The notes: a model not told the origin generated them from the letters alone. Shown: positions 15,600 to 23,298, numbered from the stretch's first letter. The stretch: 58,261 nt of DNA from a candidate division TA06 bacterium B3_TA06 (GCA_005223075.1 NJBO01000014.1:1-58261); one strand, 5' to 3'. Numbers and translations are program-made.

Positions 15600-17246
15600 A
15601 TGACAAAACAACGTGCTAATGCATCCTTTGCAGGGATAGCGTTGTTCCTTTTTGCAACCACCCTTGCGGCCCAGGTCACCGAAGAATGGGTAGCCCGTTA
15701 CGATGGTCCGGCAAGCGGCCGGGATGAAGCCCGTGCCATGGTAATAGACGATTCAGGCAACGTCTACGTTACAGGCTACAGCGACGGTTCAGGAACCTTA
15801 GATGACTATGCGACCGTCAAGTACAACTCATCTGGTACAGTGCAATGGGTAGCACGGTATGACGGTCCGGCAAGCTATGGGGATGATGCCAAGGCCATAG
15901 CAATAGACGCTGCAGGCAACGTCTACGTTACAGGCGACAGCTGGGGTTCAAGAACCACCTATGCGACCGTCAAGTATAATTCCTCAGGTGTAGAAGAATG
16001 GGCAGCCCGGTACGACGAACCGGAAAGCTATGGAGATTATGCCACTGCCATAGCGGTTGACGATGCAGGTAACGTATACGTTACAGGCTACAGCTACGGT
16101 TTAGACTTCTTTGGCTATGACTATGTGACCGTAAAGTATAGCCCTAATGGAGAAGAGCAGTGGGTTGCCCGGTACGACGGTCCGGTAAGCGGCCGGAATA
16201 TAGCCAATGCAATAGCAGTAGACGGTGCAGGCAACGTCTACGTTACAGGTTGGAGCGACGGTTCAGGAACCCACCCGGACTATGCTACCATAAAGTACAG
16301 CCCCTCAGGCGCCGAGCTGTGGGTTGCCCGGTACGACGGACCCGCAAGCGACGTGGATGCCGCCTGGGCCATGGCAATAGACGATAAAGGCAATATCTAC
16401 GTTACAGGTGAGAGCGACGGTTCAGGAACCGGTAAAGACTATACGACCGTAAAGTACGACTCATCAGGGGTCGAGCAATGGGTTGCACGGTACGATGGTC
16501 TGGTAAGCAGCATAGATGAAGCCTATGCCATAGCCCTGAACGGCTCAGGCAACGTATACGTTACAGGTTATAGCTACGGTTCAGGAACCGACTTTGACTA
16601 TGCGACCGTAAAGTACGACTCATCAGGGGTCGAGCAATGGGTTGCACGCTACAGTGTATCTGCAGACTTCGCTGATGAACTCAGACCCACCATCGCAGTG
16701 GGCGGTTCAGGCAACGTGTATATAACAGCCACGAGCCAGTTTGAAGACACCGAGTATGACTATGTGACAATCAAGTATAATTCAGCTGGCGAGGAACAGT
16801 GGATTGTTCGATACAATGGTCCGGGGAACGACGATGATGCGGCCGTTGCAATAGCGGTAGACAATTCAGACAATGTCTATGTCACAGGCTATAGCATGGG
16901 TGAAGGTACTAGCTACGACTACGCGACTATCAAGTACAGCCAGGGGCCGGGTGTGGCTGAGGCTTCTCCTGACGTGCCCGGCCATCGACTGGAAGTTGCC
17001 CAACTTACACCCGAGCCTGTAATCACCTACACCTTGCCTTCTTCCAGTTCAATCTCCCTAAAGGTCTACGACGTTACCGGCAAGCTGGTAAGGACGCTGG
17101 TCTCAGGAAATCAAGAGGCAGGCACTCATACCGCTTGCTGGGATGCGAGGAATGACTCAAACCAGCAGGTGTCCGCAGGGCTTTACTTTGTCTTGCTTGA
17201 GACTGCAGACTACCGCGCAACCGGAAAATTGGTGGTGGTGAGGTAG
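15600..17246 (+). CDS. Secreted SBBP beta-propeller protein with C-terminal sorting domain
   Basis: A 548-residue secreted protein. After a signal peptide ending TTLAAQ there are eight repeats of about 48-54 residues with the pattern 'WVARYDGPAS...A.AI..D..GNVYVTG.S.G.GT..DYATVKYN.SG', the SBBP/beta-propeller motif. From about residue 450 comes 'ITYTLPSSSSISLKVYDVTG' with 'GTHTACWDARND' and 'SAGLYFVLLE', a FlgD-like/type IX-sorting-type module. It is probably exported and surface-bound or released. ATG 15600 follows AAGGAGG. A close paralog follows at 17278. Confidence 0.85.
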   Translation: MTKQRANASFAGIALFLFATTLAAQVTEEWVARYDGPASGRDEARAMVIDDSGNVYVTGYSDGSGTLDDYATVKYNSSGTVQWVARYDGPASYGDDAKAIAIDAAGNVYVTGDSWGSRTTYATVKYNSSGVEEWAARYDEPESYGDYATAIAVDDAGNVYVTGYSYGLDFFGYDYVTVKYSPNGEEQWVARYDGPVSGRNIANAIAVDGAGNVYVTGWSDGSGTHPDYATIKYSPSGAELWVARYDGPASDVDAAWAMAIDDKGNIYVTGESDGSGTGKDYTTVKYDSSGVEQWVARYDGLVSSIDEAYAIALNGSGNVYVTGYSYGSGTDFDYATVKYDSSGVEQWVARYSVSADFADELRPTIAVGGSGNVYITATSQFEDTEYDYVTIKYNSAGEEQWIVRYNGPGNDDDAAVAIAVDNSDNVYVTGYSMGEGTSYDYATIKYSQGPGVAEASPDVPGHRLEVAQLTPEPVITYTLPSSSSISLKVYDVTGKLVRTLVSGNQEAGTHTACWDARNDSNQQVSAGLYFVLLETADYRATGKLVVVR

Positions 17247-17277
17247 GGATACAAATCTATAACAATAAGGAGGAGAC

Positions 17278-18414
17278 ATGATCAAACAACGTGCTAACAC
17301 ATCCCTTGCAGGGTTAGCGATGCTCCTTTTTGCAATCACCCTTGCGGCCCAAGTCACCGAAGAATGGGTTGCCCGGTACGACGGTCCGGAAAGTCGCATG
17401 GATAGAGCCAATGCCATAGCAGTAGACGATGCAGGCAACGTCTACGTTACAGGCCGGAGCGGCGGTGACTATGCGACTGTAAAGTACAGCTCCGCAGGGG
17501 TCCAGCAATGGGTAGCCAGGTACGACGATCCGGCAAGCGGATGGGATGAAGCCTATGCCATAGCGGTTGACGGTGCAGGCAACGTCTACGTTACAGGAAC
17601 CGACTGGGACTATGCGACCTTCAAGTATAATTCCTCCGGTTTAGAAGAATGGGTAGCCCGGTACGACGGTCCGGGAAGCGGTATTGATCTTGCCTATGCC
17701 CTAACGGTTGACGATGCAGGCAACGTCTACGTTACAGGCCACAGCGACGGTTCAGGAACCGCCATAGACTATGCGACCGTCAAGTATAATTCCTCCGGTG
17801 TAGAAGAATGGGTAGCCCGGTACGACGGTCCGCCAAGCAGCATAGATGAAGCCTGTGCCATAGCCCTGGACGGCTCAGGCAACGTCTACGTTACAGGCCA
17901 CAGCTACGGTTCAGGAACCGACGATGACTATGCGACCGTAAAGTACAGCTCCTCAGGCGTCCAGCAATGGGCAGCCCGGTACAACGGACCGGCAAGCGAC
18001 GTGGATAGAGCCAATGCCATAGGAATAGACGATGCAGGCAACGTCTATGTTACAGGCTCGAGCTACGCTTCAGGAAACTTGGTTGACTATGCGACCGTAA
18101 AGTACAGCCAGGGGCCAGGCGTGGCTGAGGCTTCTCCTGATGTGCCCGGCCATCGACTGGAAGTTGCTCAACTTACACCCGAACCTGTAATCACCTACAC
18201 CTTGCCTTCTTCCAGTCCAATTTCCCTAAAGGTCTACGACGTCACCGGCCAGCTGGTAAGGACGCTGGTCTCCGACAGTCAAGATGCAGGCACCCATACT
18301 GTAACCTGGGACGGCACCGACGACGCAGGCCGCAAGCTTTCGGCAGGGCTTTACTTCATACGTATAACTACCCCCCGGTTCAGCCGCTTCGCAAAGGTCG
18401 TTATGATACGATGA
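17278..18414 (+). CDS. Secreted SBBP beta-propeller protein, shorter paralog
   Basis: A 378-residue paralog of the preceding protein, 31 bases downstream behind AAGGAGGAG. It keeps the same signal peptide region (FAITLAAQVTEEWVARYDGP), has five propeller repeats rather than eight, and the same C-terminal module (VYDVTGQLVRTLVSDSQDAG). Long stretches are nearly identical at DNA level, including the join between repeats and C-terminal domain, but the last 30 residues differ (FSRFAKVVMIR against TGKLVVVR). This indicates recent duplication with repeat gain or loss. A B-type hairpin starts three bases after its stop. Confidence 0.85.
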   Translation: MIKQRANTSLAGLAMLLFAITLAAQVTEEWVARYDGPESRMDRANAIAVDDAGNVYVTGRSGGDYATVKYSSAGVQQWVARYDDPASGWDEAYAIAVDGAGNVYVTGTDWDYATFKYNSSGLEEWVARYDGPGSGIDLAYALTVDDAGNVYVTGHSDGSGTAIDYATVKYNSSGVEEWVARYDGPPSSIDEACAIALDGSGNVYVTGHSYGSGTDDDYATVKYSSSGVQQWAARYNGPASDVDRANAIGIDDAGNVYVTGSSYASGNLVDYATVKYSQGPGVAEASPDVPGHRLEVAQLTPEPVITYTLPSSSPISLKVYDVTGQLVRTLVSDSQDAGTHTVTWDGTDDAGRKLSAGLYFIRITTPRFSRFAKVVMIR

Positions 18415-18417
18415 AAT

Positions 18418-18449
18418 GCTCCTTTTCGCTAAAAGCGAAAAGATCGCAA
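18418..18449 (+). repeat. B-type hairpin repeat after a stop codon
   Basis: TGCTC, CTTTTCGCT, loop AAA, AGCGAAAAG, ATCGCA: a perfect 9-bp stem with a triloop, beginning about three bases after the TGA at 18414. Probably part of the 3' end of the SBBP transcript. Confidence 0.85.
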
Positions 18450-18540
18450 CGGATCCTGTTCTTCTCGAAAGGTAGTCCGTAAAATGGGATCAAGAGGCAC
18501 TCGGTTCCACATTGACAACGACAACTAACGTGTAGGGTGC

Positions 18541-18568
18541 TTGATTTTTTCGCCAATCCGATTATAGT
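18541..18568 (+). promoter_or_regulatory. Sigma-70-like promoter
   Basis: TTGATT (18541-18546), 16-base spacer, TATAGT (18563-18568), 28 bases before the ATG at 18597. Confidence 0.55.
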
Positions 18569-18596
18569 ATCGGCAAGCAAATCAGAGGAGGATTGA

Positions 18597-19142
18597 ATGA
18601 AACGGATCCTTTTGTGGGCTAGTGCCGTGTTTTTGCTTACGGTTGCCTGTTTTAACGAGAAGGAAGCAATCCGTGAGGCAACGACCCGGTTCTGGCAGGC
18701 CGTAATCGACGGTAAAACCGAATCCGCCTACCGGATGCTTTCCAAAAGAAGCCACTTTAACATTCCGAAGGCTGTTTTCGAGGAAAGCGCAAGCTTCGGC
18801 ATGAAACCCACGTTAAGAACCCGGGAACTGCGAAAGGCCTGGAGCGCGGAGTCTAGCTTCCGCATCGAGGAGCTGGAACAACGCGGCGCCGAAGCTTTGA
18901 CGCTTGTAAGCTTTCGAGTACCTGACCTGAATGAACTGGACGAGCGTCTCTCCAAGGAAGCCAGACGCAAAAACATATACAGAAAATACAAAGGTAACGA
19001 AGATAAACTCGACGCATGGTTCGCAAAACGGATGGCACAGGAGATCCGCGCGCATCGCTTCTCCCGTGTCAGCATAGAAAACCGCACCTGGCTGGTTCGG
19101 GAGGAAGGCCAGTGGAAGATCAACTTCGGGTATGAATATTGA
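18597..19142 (+). CDS. Lipoprotein, NTF2/DUF4878-like paralog 4
   Basis: A 181-residue putative lipoprotein (WASAVFLLTVACFNEKEA). It carries the family core 'TTRFWQAVIDGKTESAYRML' and 'SKRSHFNIPKAVFEESASFG' and ends with 'VREEGQWKINFGYEY', matching the three paralogs at 13.8-15.5 kb. It starts at ATG 18597 behind GAGGAG. The lipobox has Ala-Cys after Val, acceptable but not ideal. It overlaps the next gene by 11 bases, so the two are probably co-translated. Confidence 0.7.
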   Translation: MKRILLWASAVFLLTVACFNEKEAIREATTRFWQAVIDGKTESAYRMLSKRSHFNIPKAVFEESASFGMKPTLRTRELRKAWSAESSFRIEELEQRGAEALTLVSFRVPDLNELDERLSKEARRKNIYRKYKGNEDKLDAWFAKRMAQEIRAHRFSRVSIENRTWLVREEGQWKINFGYEY

Positions 19143-19659
19143 TGCAGGATCGCTCAAGACCCTCTTCTTGCTCGCTGTTTTAGCTGGTGTAAGCTGTGGG
19201 AGGGCTGACTCGGTCGGTGATTATCCACCGCCCGATGAAACCAATCTGGTTGCGCTTGGCTCGTGGGCGCAAAGCGGCCCGCTGCAATTCAGGGTGATGA
19301 AGGTCGCGGAAGCAAAGGTGCTCGAGACCCAAACAAAGAGAGAAAAGGCGCCGAGAGGCACCCGCTTCGTTCTCATCACACTCGAGGTGATGCCTGCAGA
19401 AAAAGGCAAGGGAAGCGTTGACTATCCGGCAAGTATAAGGTTACTGGATGCCAAAGGCCAGGGCTACCGACCGAACAGCAACCGCTTCCTTGAGGCGAAC
19501 GGGCAACCACTGCCGGTGGAGATCGAGATAGATGCCGGGACGTTTGTGGAACGGGTAGTGCCGTTCCTTGTAAACGAGAAGTTTACTCCCCTGGCCCTTC
19601 GCTGCACCGGCTCAGAGGACGCCGAGTCCTGCTACTTCGCGCTGAGAAAAGAAGAGTAG
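19132..19659 (+). CDS. Lipoprotein with DUF4352-like beta domain
   Basis: A 175-residue protein with an N-terminal lipobox region (LLAVLAGVSC). The mature part looks like the immunoglobulin-like DUF4352 family: 'QSGPLQFRVMKVAEAKVLET' then 'GTRFVLITLEVMPAEKGK', 'PASIRLLDAKGQGYRP' and 'ERVVPFLVNEKFTPLALRC'. The start lies inside the end of the upstream lipoprotein gene. A decayed partial copy of its 3' third is found at 21017-21211. Confidence 0.65.
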   Translation: MNIDAGSLKTLFLLAVLAGVSCGRADSVGDYPPPDETNLVALGSWAQSGPLQFRVMKVAEAKVLETQTKREKAPRGTRFVLITLEVMPAEKGKGSVDYPASIRLLDAKGQGYRPNSNRFLEANGQPLPVEIEIDAGTFVERVVPFLVNEKFTPLALRCTGSEDAESCYFALRKEE

Positions 19660-19687
19660 ACACAAAGTTTCCTTACCAGCGGAAACA

Positions 19688-19709
19688 TAAAAAGCCCCGC
19701 AAGGGGCTT
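19688..19709 (-). terminator. Rho-independent terminator of the HicAB-SecB operon
   Basis: On the minus strand AAGCCCC-TTGC-GGGGCTT is followed by TTTTTA, about 18 bases after the SecB-like stop. On the plus strand it also lies 30 bases after the lipoprotein stop at 19659, so it may work in both directions. Confidence 0.8.
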
Positions 19710-19726
19710 GAAGGTTTAATTCTTGA

Positions 19727-20179
19727 TTACCGGAAGACTTGAAATACAGGAAGTACCAAGGGCGGAAGACCCATCCGTACTGTTGAGTTCTGAACAAACT
19801 CTCGGAAGTAAGGCCAGGTATTGAGGGGAAGATTGACCTTCTCGAATATCTCAAACAGTTCGTCGGTCATTGGTTTCTCAGAGCGGTACTCCACTATAAA
19901 AGAACACTCTATTCGGGCGTAGTGTTTTCCTGACTCCCCCTTCACTACACCAAGCTTATACGTATGCCTGACCGTAAACCCCTTCTCGGTGGGTTTGTAT
20001 TCTGCCGATCTTTCAAGGGAGAGGGGCAAATCCTCCCCAGGTGACGGGGGGAATTTGGCAACGAAGGCAGCTTTCCCAGTATGAAGACGGACAGTTTCCA
20101 GTTGCAAGGTTTTAATGAGTTCGTTGTAAGCCTTGCGGATTTTTGCCTCGGAATCCTTTCCCGCTTGAGTATTGCTCAT
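19727..20179 (-). CDS. SecB-like chaperone of a toxin-antitoxin-chaperone system
   Basis: A 150-residue protein with a SecB-like pattern. The C-terminal 'EIFEKVNLPLNTWPYFREFV' then 'QNSTVRMGLPPLVLPVF' parallels the conserved 'PN.LFPY.RE....T.R.G.PPL.L.P' segment of SecB, and 'KHYARIECSFIVEYRSEK' matches the central strands. Length is normal for SecB (about 155). The ATG directly abuts the HicB-like stop (TAAATG). In TAC systems such a chaperone folds and stabilises the antitoxin; that role here is inferred from the operon. Confidence 0.75.
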   Translation of the reverse strand: MSNTQAGKDSEAKIRKAYNELIKTLQLETVRLHTGKAAFVAKFPPSPGEDLPLSLERSAEYKPTEKGFTVRHTYKLGVVKGESGKHYARIECSFIVEYRSEKPMTDELFEIFEKVNLPLNTWPYFREFVQNSTVRMGLPPLVLPVFQVFR

Positions 20180-20485
20180 TTATGCCGCCATCGCGTAGGA
20201 TGGCACTAGCTCTTTTCCGCGGATTGGTTGTATTTCAAGCCGATATTGGACTTCGCAAGCCCGCGTTCTTTCTCCAGGCTCGGGAATGCGTATCCCCCTT
20301 TGGAAGGCTGTCTTAATCCATCCACGACGAGCGTCATCGATTAATTCTAACGCTTCTTCTCGAGTATCTCCTTGTGTCATACATCCAGGCAGGTCTTCTA
20401 TTTCTGCAAACCAACAATCTTCTTCCTCTATGAGTGTGACGGTATACCTATGCTTAAGATAATCCTCTAGGGTTTTGCTTCTCAT
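20180..20485 (-). CDS. HicB-like antitoxin
   Basis: A 101-residue protein with the HicB partial RNase H-like fold: 'YTVTLIEEEDCWFAEIEDLP' then 'GCMTQGDTREEALELIDDAR'. Residues about 70-101 (RTRACEVQYRLEIQPIRGKE...) form an extra, fairly hydrophobic tail where other HicB proteins carry a DNA-binding helix-turn-helix or ribbon-helix. By analogy with TAC antitoxins the tail could be the chaperone-dependent segment. It overlaps the HicA-like stop by four bases (ATGA). Confidence 0.8.
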   Translation of the reverse strand: MRSKTLEDYLKHRYTVTLIEEEDCWFAEIEDLPGCMTQGDTREEALELIDDARRGWIKTAFQRGIRIPEPGERTRACEVQYRLEIQPIRGKELVPSYAMAA

Positions 20486-20754
20486 CTTTGACCTCCACGT
20501 AGTTCAGGACAAAAGCGCATAACGTTTCTTCGAACTTTATTAAAATAGTTCTTCCCCACTTTTCGCCCTTTCTCCGTGGGAATTGCTTTTATTTCATTCG
20601 GGGCCTTATCTATCATATAATGGAAATGACCTCCGACGACATTCACTTTTTTGTAACCGCAATCCTCTAAAATGTGTATTATGGTCTCAAAACGCATATC
20701 CGCAGGTTCAGGCTTGCGGAAAAGCAATTGGACCCTTTTTTGCTTACGAGTCAT
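20482..20754 (-). CDS. HicA-like toxin
   Basis: A 90-residue protein from ATG 20754 (MTRKQKRVQLLFRKPEPADM), which fits the longer HicA variants that begin with a basic helix and 'P.D'. The body 'FETIIHILEDCGYKKVNVVG' then 'GHFHYMI' has the HicA 'GxHxxF' motif with the catalytic His as the likely second residue of 'HFH'. 'YFNKVRRNVM' replaces the usual C-terminal 'LR.ILR.AG'. HicA toxins cleave mRNA. There is no strong ribosome site, and starts further upstream (20808, 20829) are possible. Confidence 0.7.
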   Translation of the reverse strand: MTRKQKRVQLLFRKPEPADMRFETIIHILEDCGYKKVNVVGGHFHYMIDKAPNEIKAIPTEKGRKVGKNYFNKVRRNVMRFCPELRGGQR

Positions 20755-20841
20755 GCTTATATAGTTAAGTAGAACCGTGGATATTAAAGGGATTGCACGG
20801 GATCTCATGATAGCCCCACGATTCACCACTCATCAGGCGAA

Positions 20842-20869
20842 ATTATAGGACAATCCGCCGCGGTGTCAA
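20842..20869 (-). promoter_or_regulatory. Consensus sigma-70 promoter of hicA-hicB-secB operon
   Basis: On the minus strand TTGACA (20869-20864), 16-base spacer, TATAAT (20847-20842). Transcription would begin near 20835, about 80 bases before the chosen HicA start. Both boxes are perfect consensus. Confidence 0.75.
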
Positions 20870-21016
20870 GCCCCTCTCTTTTGTATGATATCATTTTTCT
20901 CCTTTCGGTATGTCCCATTATCCCTTGAATCATGACGATGTCCATAGAAACCTGAAGGATTCATTGCACCTAGCCCCTTGAATCGAAAAAGAAGAGCAAA
21001 GACTATGGATAGCTAG

Positions 21017-21211
21017 GGGCAGGGCTATGTACCGAGTGCCGAGCGGTTCATCGAACTGAACGGCGGCAGCCTGCCCACAGAAATCGCCGCCGGCTGGTTC
21101 GTGGAGCGGCTCGTCCCCTTCCTTGTGCCTAAGGATTTTGTCCCCCTGGCCCTTCGCTGCACCGGCTCAGAGGACGCCGACCCCTGCTTCATCGCGCTGA
21201 GAAGGAAGTAA
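21017..21211 (+). pseudogene. Remnant of a DUF4352-like lipoprotein gene
   Basis: The plus strand reads GQGYVPSAERFIELNGGSLP ... ERLVPFLVPKDFVPLALRCT ... CFIALRRK and stops at 21209-21211. It matches the C-terminal third of the protein at 19132 (GQGYRPNSNRFLEANGQPLP ... ERVVPFLVNEKFTPLALRC). There is no start codon or 5' part; a TAG lies just upstream. It is a truncated duplicate separated from its parent by the HicAB-SecB operon. The rest of 20870-21016 holds nothing I can identify. Confidence 0.75.
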
Positions 21212-21214
21212 AGT

Positions 21215-22357
21215 TTAATCTGATCCAAATTGCTTCTCTGCTTGCCAGGAAACGAAGTCTAGGTTAGTCTCACGAGGAAAAGATTCCATTTCAGTCGAGA
21301 GAAACTCATCTAATTTATTCGACTGATAAATATCCAAGTCAGTTTCTTCATGGATGCCTCTCCGAACAAGTAACTTCATAAGAACTAACCGGAAGATGTA
21401 AATTGCAATTTCCATATGGCGACCAGCATACGGATTTGTCGTCCAATCAAGGTCCTCCGGATGAATTTCCTTGCCATGAGCTACTTTGTTTCGCAGTCTA
21501 TAGAATTGCCTCATCCAATATACCTTCCACGACTTACCAGTGTCAGGTTCTTGGATTTGTTGATTTTTGGCAAAGAGCTCCTCAATTTTTTGGCTGAGTT
21601 CTTCAGTTTTATTGCGCTTTCGGATATCTAGGAGAATTTCGAAAGCCGTCGCCAAAATAACGACTTCAGCAAGTATGGAACCCAAAGGATAATCGGTGTA
21701 GGCACTGTTAAACTGCGCTAATGCTCTGAAAATACGACGGGTGAAGGTGTTGAGTGGGGATTTCAGAAGTTTACCTAAGGAAGAAAGAAGTGAGTCATCT
21801 CCTTTTACTTCATCATCCGTACATTCTCTCGGTTTTATAACCGGAATAGGTGGAAATTCTCCAATCAATCGACTCCCATACCTTGTTCTCAGCTGCCGAG
21901 CTGTAACCTCGGTTCCTAATTGAATCCCGTGCCAATTAAAATCGGTATAGTTATTATAAGATCGGATATAACTAATAGTGGGCTTTTGGGATTCGATGGA
22001 AGTCCGAACTATATCCGTCTGGAAAAGCGTAGATAAACATAATGAGTCCACCGCCATTCTGAAGCACTCGAAATCTTCTTCCTTAAACCAGAGGCCTCTC
22101 TTTAAATATCTCTTACGATGACTAGCGATGCAAAGCGACTTGCAGGGATCAAGTGACCACTTCTTACTTTTGAAGCTATATCCAGTCTCTCTAAAATGAG
22201 CATGAAGAGTATCCTCTATCTTCCCAATCAGGGGTTTATTCACATATTTGTTTCTATCCTTTGGCCAGCGCCAGAAGGTAAACGGCCCGACTTCGATCTC
22301 TTCTGCCAATCTAAGCCAAGGCAAAACTGCAAGGAATTTAGGTTGATCTTTCGCCAT
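21215..22357 (-). CDS. HEPN-motif protein, putative defence gene
   Basis: A 380-residue protein starting at ATG 22357 behind GGAGG. The C-terminal half is helical, with 'LAEVVILATAFEILLDIRKR' and then 'RQFYRLRNKVAHGKEIHPED'. RNKVAH matches the HEPN R-x4-H ribonuclease motif, and 'ATAFEILL' helices preceding it are typical of ApeA-like and related HEPN proteins. The N-terminal 190 residues are not recognised ('VGPFTFWRWPKD'). It is AT-richer than neighbours and sits between a TA operon and the phage repressor, which suggests an anti-phage cargo gene. RNA cleavage is inferred, not shown. Confidence 0.6.
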   Translation of the reverse strand: MAKDQPKFLAVLPWLRLAEEIEVGPFTFWRWPKDRNKYVNKPLIGKIEDTLHAHFRETGYSFKSKKWSLDPCKSLCIASHRKRYLKRGLWFKEEDFECFRMAVDSLCLSTLFQTDIVRTSIESQKPTISYIRSYNNYTDFNWHGIQLGTEVTARQLRTRYGSRLIGEFPPIPVIKPRECTDDEVKGDDSLLSSLGKLLKSPLNTFTRRIFRALAQFNSAYTDYPLGSILAEVVILATAFEILLDIRKRNKTEELSQKIEELFAKNQQIQEPDTGKSWKVYWMRQFYRLRNKVAHGKEIHPEDLDWTTNPYAGRHMEIAIYIFRLVLMKLLVRRGIHEETDLDIYQSNKLDEFLSTEMESFPRETNLDFVSWQAEKQFGSD

Positions 22358-22377
22358 TTTCTCCTCCTGGTTTTAAT

Positions 22378-22472
22378 CACCCTCCCCTTAATCCCCTCCC
22401 GTCAAGGGAGGGGTAATACTAGGCCCTAGACACACCTCCCCCTTGACGGGGGAGGGTAGGGTGGGGGTGAAG
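22378..22472. repeat. C/G-rich D-type repeat pair, inverted
   Basis: Two inverted copies of the same C/G-rich element seen at 9821-9897: ACCCTCCCCTTAATCCCCTC / CAAGGGAGGGG (22379-22412) and CACCTCCCCCTTGACGGGGG / AGGGTAGGGTGGGGGTGA (22433-22470), separated by about 20 bases. They occupy the whole gap between the repressor stop and the HEPN gene start. Confidence 0.75.
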
Positions 22473-22474
22473 AT

Positions 22475-23128
22475 TCATTCCAACATTTTTTGCACCGCCA
22501 CCACGCGGCCGATGATGCGGTCGTCCTCGCCCAGAACGTGAGGCGGGTAGTCATGATTAGCAGGAACAAGGATGTGAACGATCTTTTCTCCATGCTGAGT
22601 GATCTTGAGCTCCTTGATGGTCGTCTCGCCATCTACAAGAACTACCACAATAGCGCGGTTAGGAGGCGATGGGTCCGGGCATACGATAACCCTGTCGCCG
22701 TCTGCAAGCCGCGGCTGCATCGAGTCGCCGTGAACTATAAGCGCGAAGGTCTGAGGGTGCCTTGCGGTAGGCGCAGGCACTGGCAGATACTCAAGGATCA
22801 CCTCAGCCGTGTAGTGAGGGAACCCGGCAGGCACCTGACCAAGCACCGGAATCCAGCGAACAGGTAAACGGTCGGATTCGGGTACCTCAGGGACTTGCTC
22901 CATCTCACCCTCACCGGTCACAAGCCAGTGAAGCGAAACCTCAAGCTCTCGTGCGATCCTCACCAGGAGTTCCACGTCAATCCCGCGCTCGCCGCGCTCA
23001 TACCGCACAAGCGAGTTGCGGTGGATCCCCAAACGAGCGCTCAGCTCCTCCTGGTTAAGCTCCCTCGCTCGCCGTGCAGCACGGATGCGCTGACCTACCA
23101 TCTTGTCCGAGGTTTGTTCTCCAAGCAT
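22475..23128 (-). CDS. Prophage repressor, HTH plus S24 LexA-like peptidase
   Basis: A 217-residue CI/LexA-type repressor. Residues 10-70 are a Cro/CI HTH (IRAARRARELNQEELSARLG, LGIHRNSLVRYERGERGI). Residues 90-215 are an S24 domain with cleavage site Ala101-Gly102 (VLGQVPAGFP), nucleophile Ser136 (HGDSMQPRL) and Lys172 (TTIKELK). It would hold the lytic promoter off until RecA-stimulated self-cleavage during DNA damage. It is divergent from the Gam-like gene, and three operator-like sites lie between them. Confidence 0.9.
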   Translation of the reverse strand: MLGEQTSDKMVGQRIRAARRARELNQEELSARLGIHRNSLVRYERGERGIDVELLVRIARELEVSLHWLVTGEGEMEQVPEVPESDRLPVRWIPVLGQVPAGFPHYTAEVILEYLPVPAPTARHPQTFALIVHGDSMQPRLADGDRVIVCPDPSPPNRAIVVVLVDGETTIKELKITQHGEKIVHILVPANHDYPPHVLGEDDRIIGRVVAVQKMLE

Positions 23129-23162
23129 CTTATCCCCAATCGGCTGTGGAAAGGCTCATAAG

Positions 23163-23253
23163 ACACCCAATTGGTTACAATTTAGCCCTAAACACCTTGA
23201 CATGTCACCCGTTTGGGTTATAATTAGACCGATGACTGAAACCATTTGGGTGA
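23163..23253. promoter_or_regulatory. Three repressor operator-like sites
   Basis: Three copies of an imperfect palindrome CACCC-N2-4-TGGGT: ACACCCAATTGGTTAC (23163-23178), TCACCCGTTTGGGTTA (23205-23220) and AACCATTTGGGTGA (23240-23253). Site 2 fills the spacer and touches the -10 of the rightward promoter; site 3 is just downstream of the start of transcription; site 1 lies on the repressor side. This is the arrangement expected for a phage immunity switch. Confidence 0.65.
23197..23224 (+). promoter_or_regulatory. Consensus early promoter
   Basis: TTGACA (23197-23202), 16-base spacer, TATAAT (23219-23224), both perfect. It drives the plus-strand operon starting with the Gam-like gene and is overlapped by operator-like site 2. 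Confidence 0.8.
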
Positions 23254-23298
23254 TTTTACTCATAAAACTCCCTATGTCAAGGGGGTAATGGGGTAATA

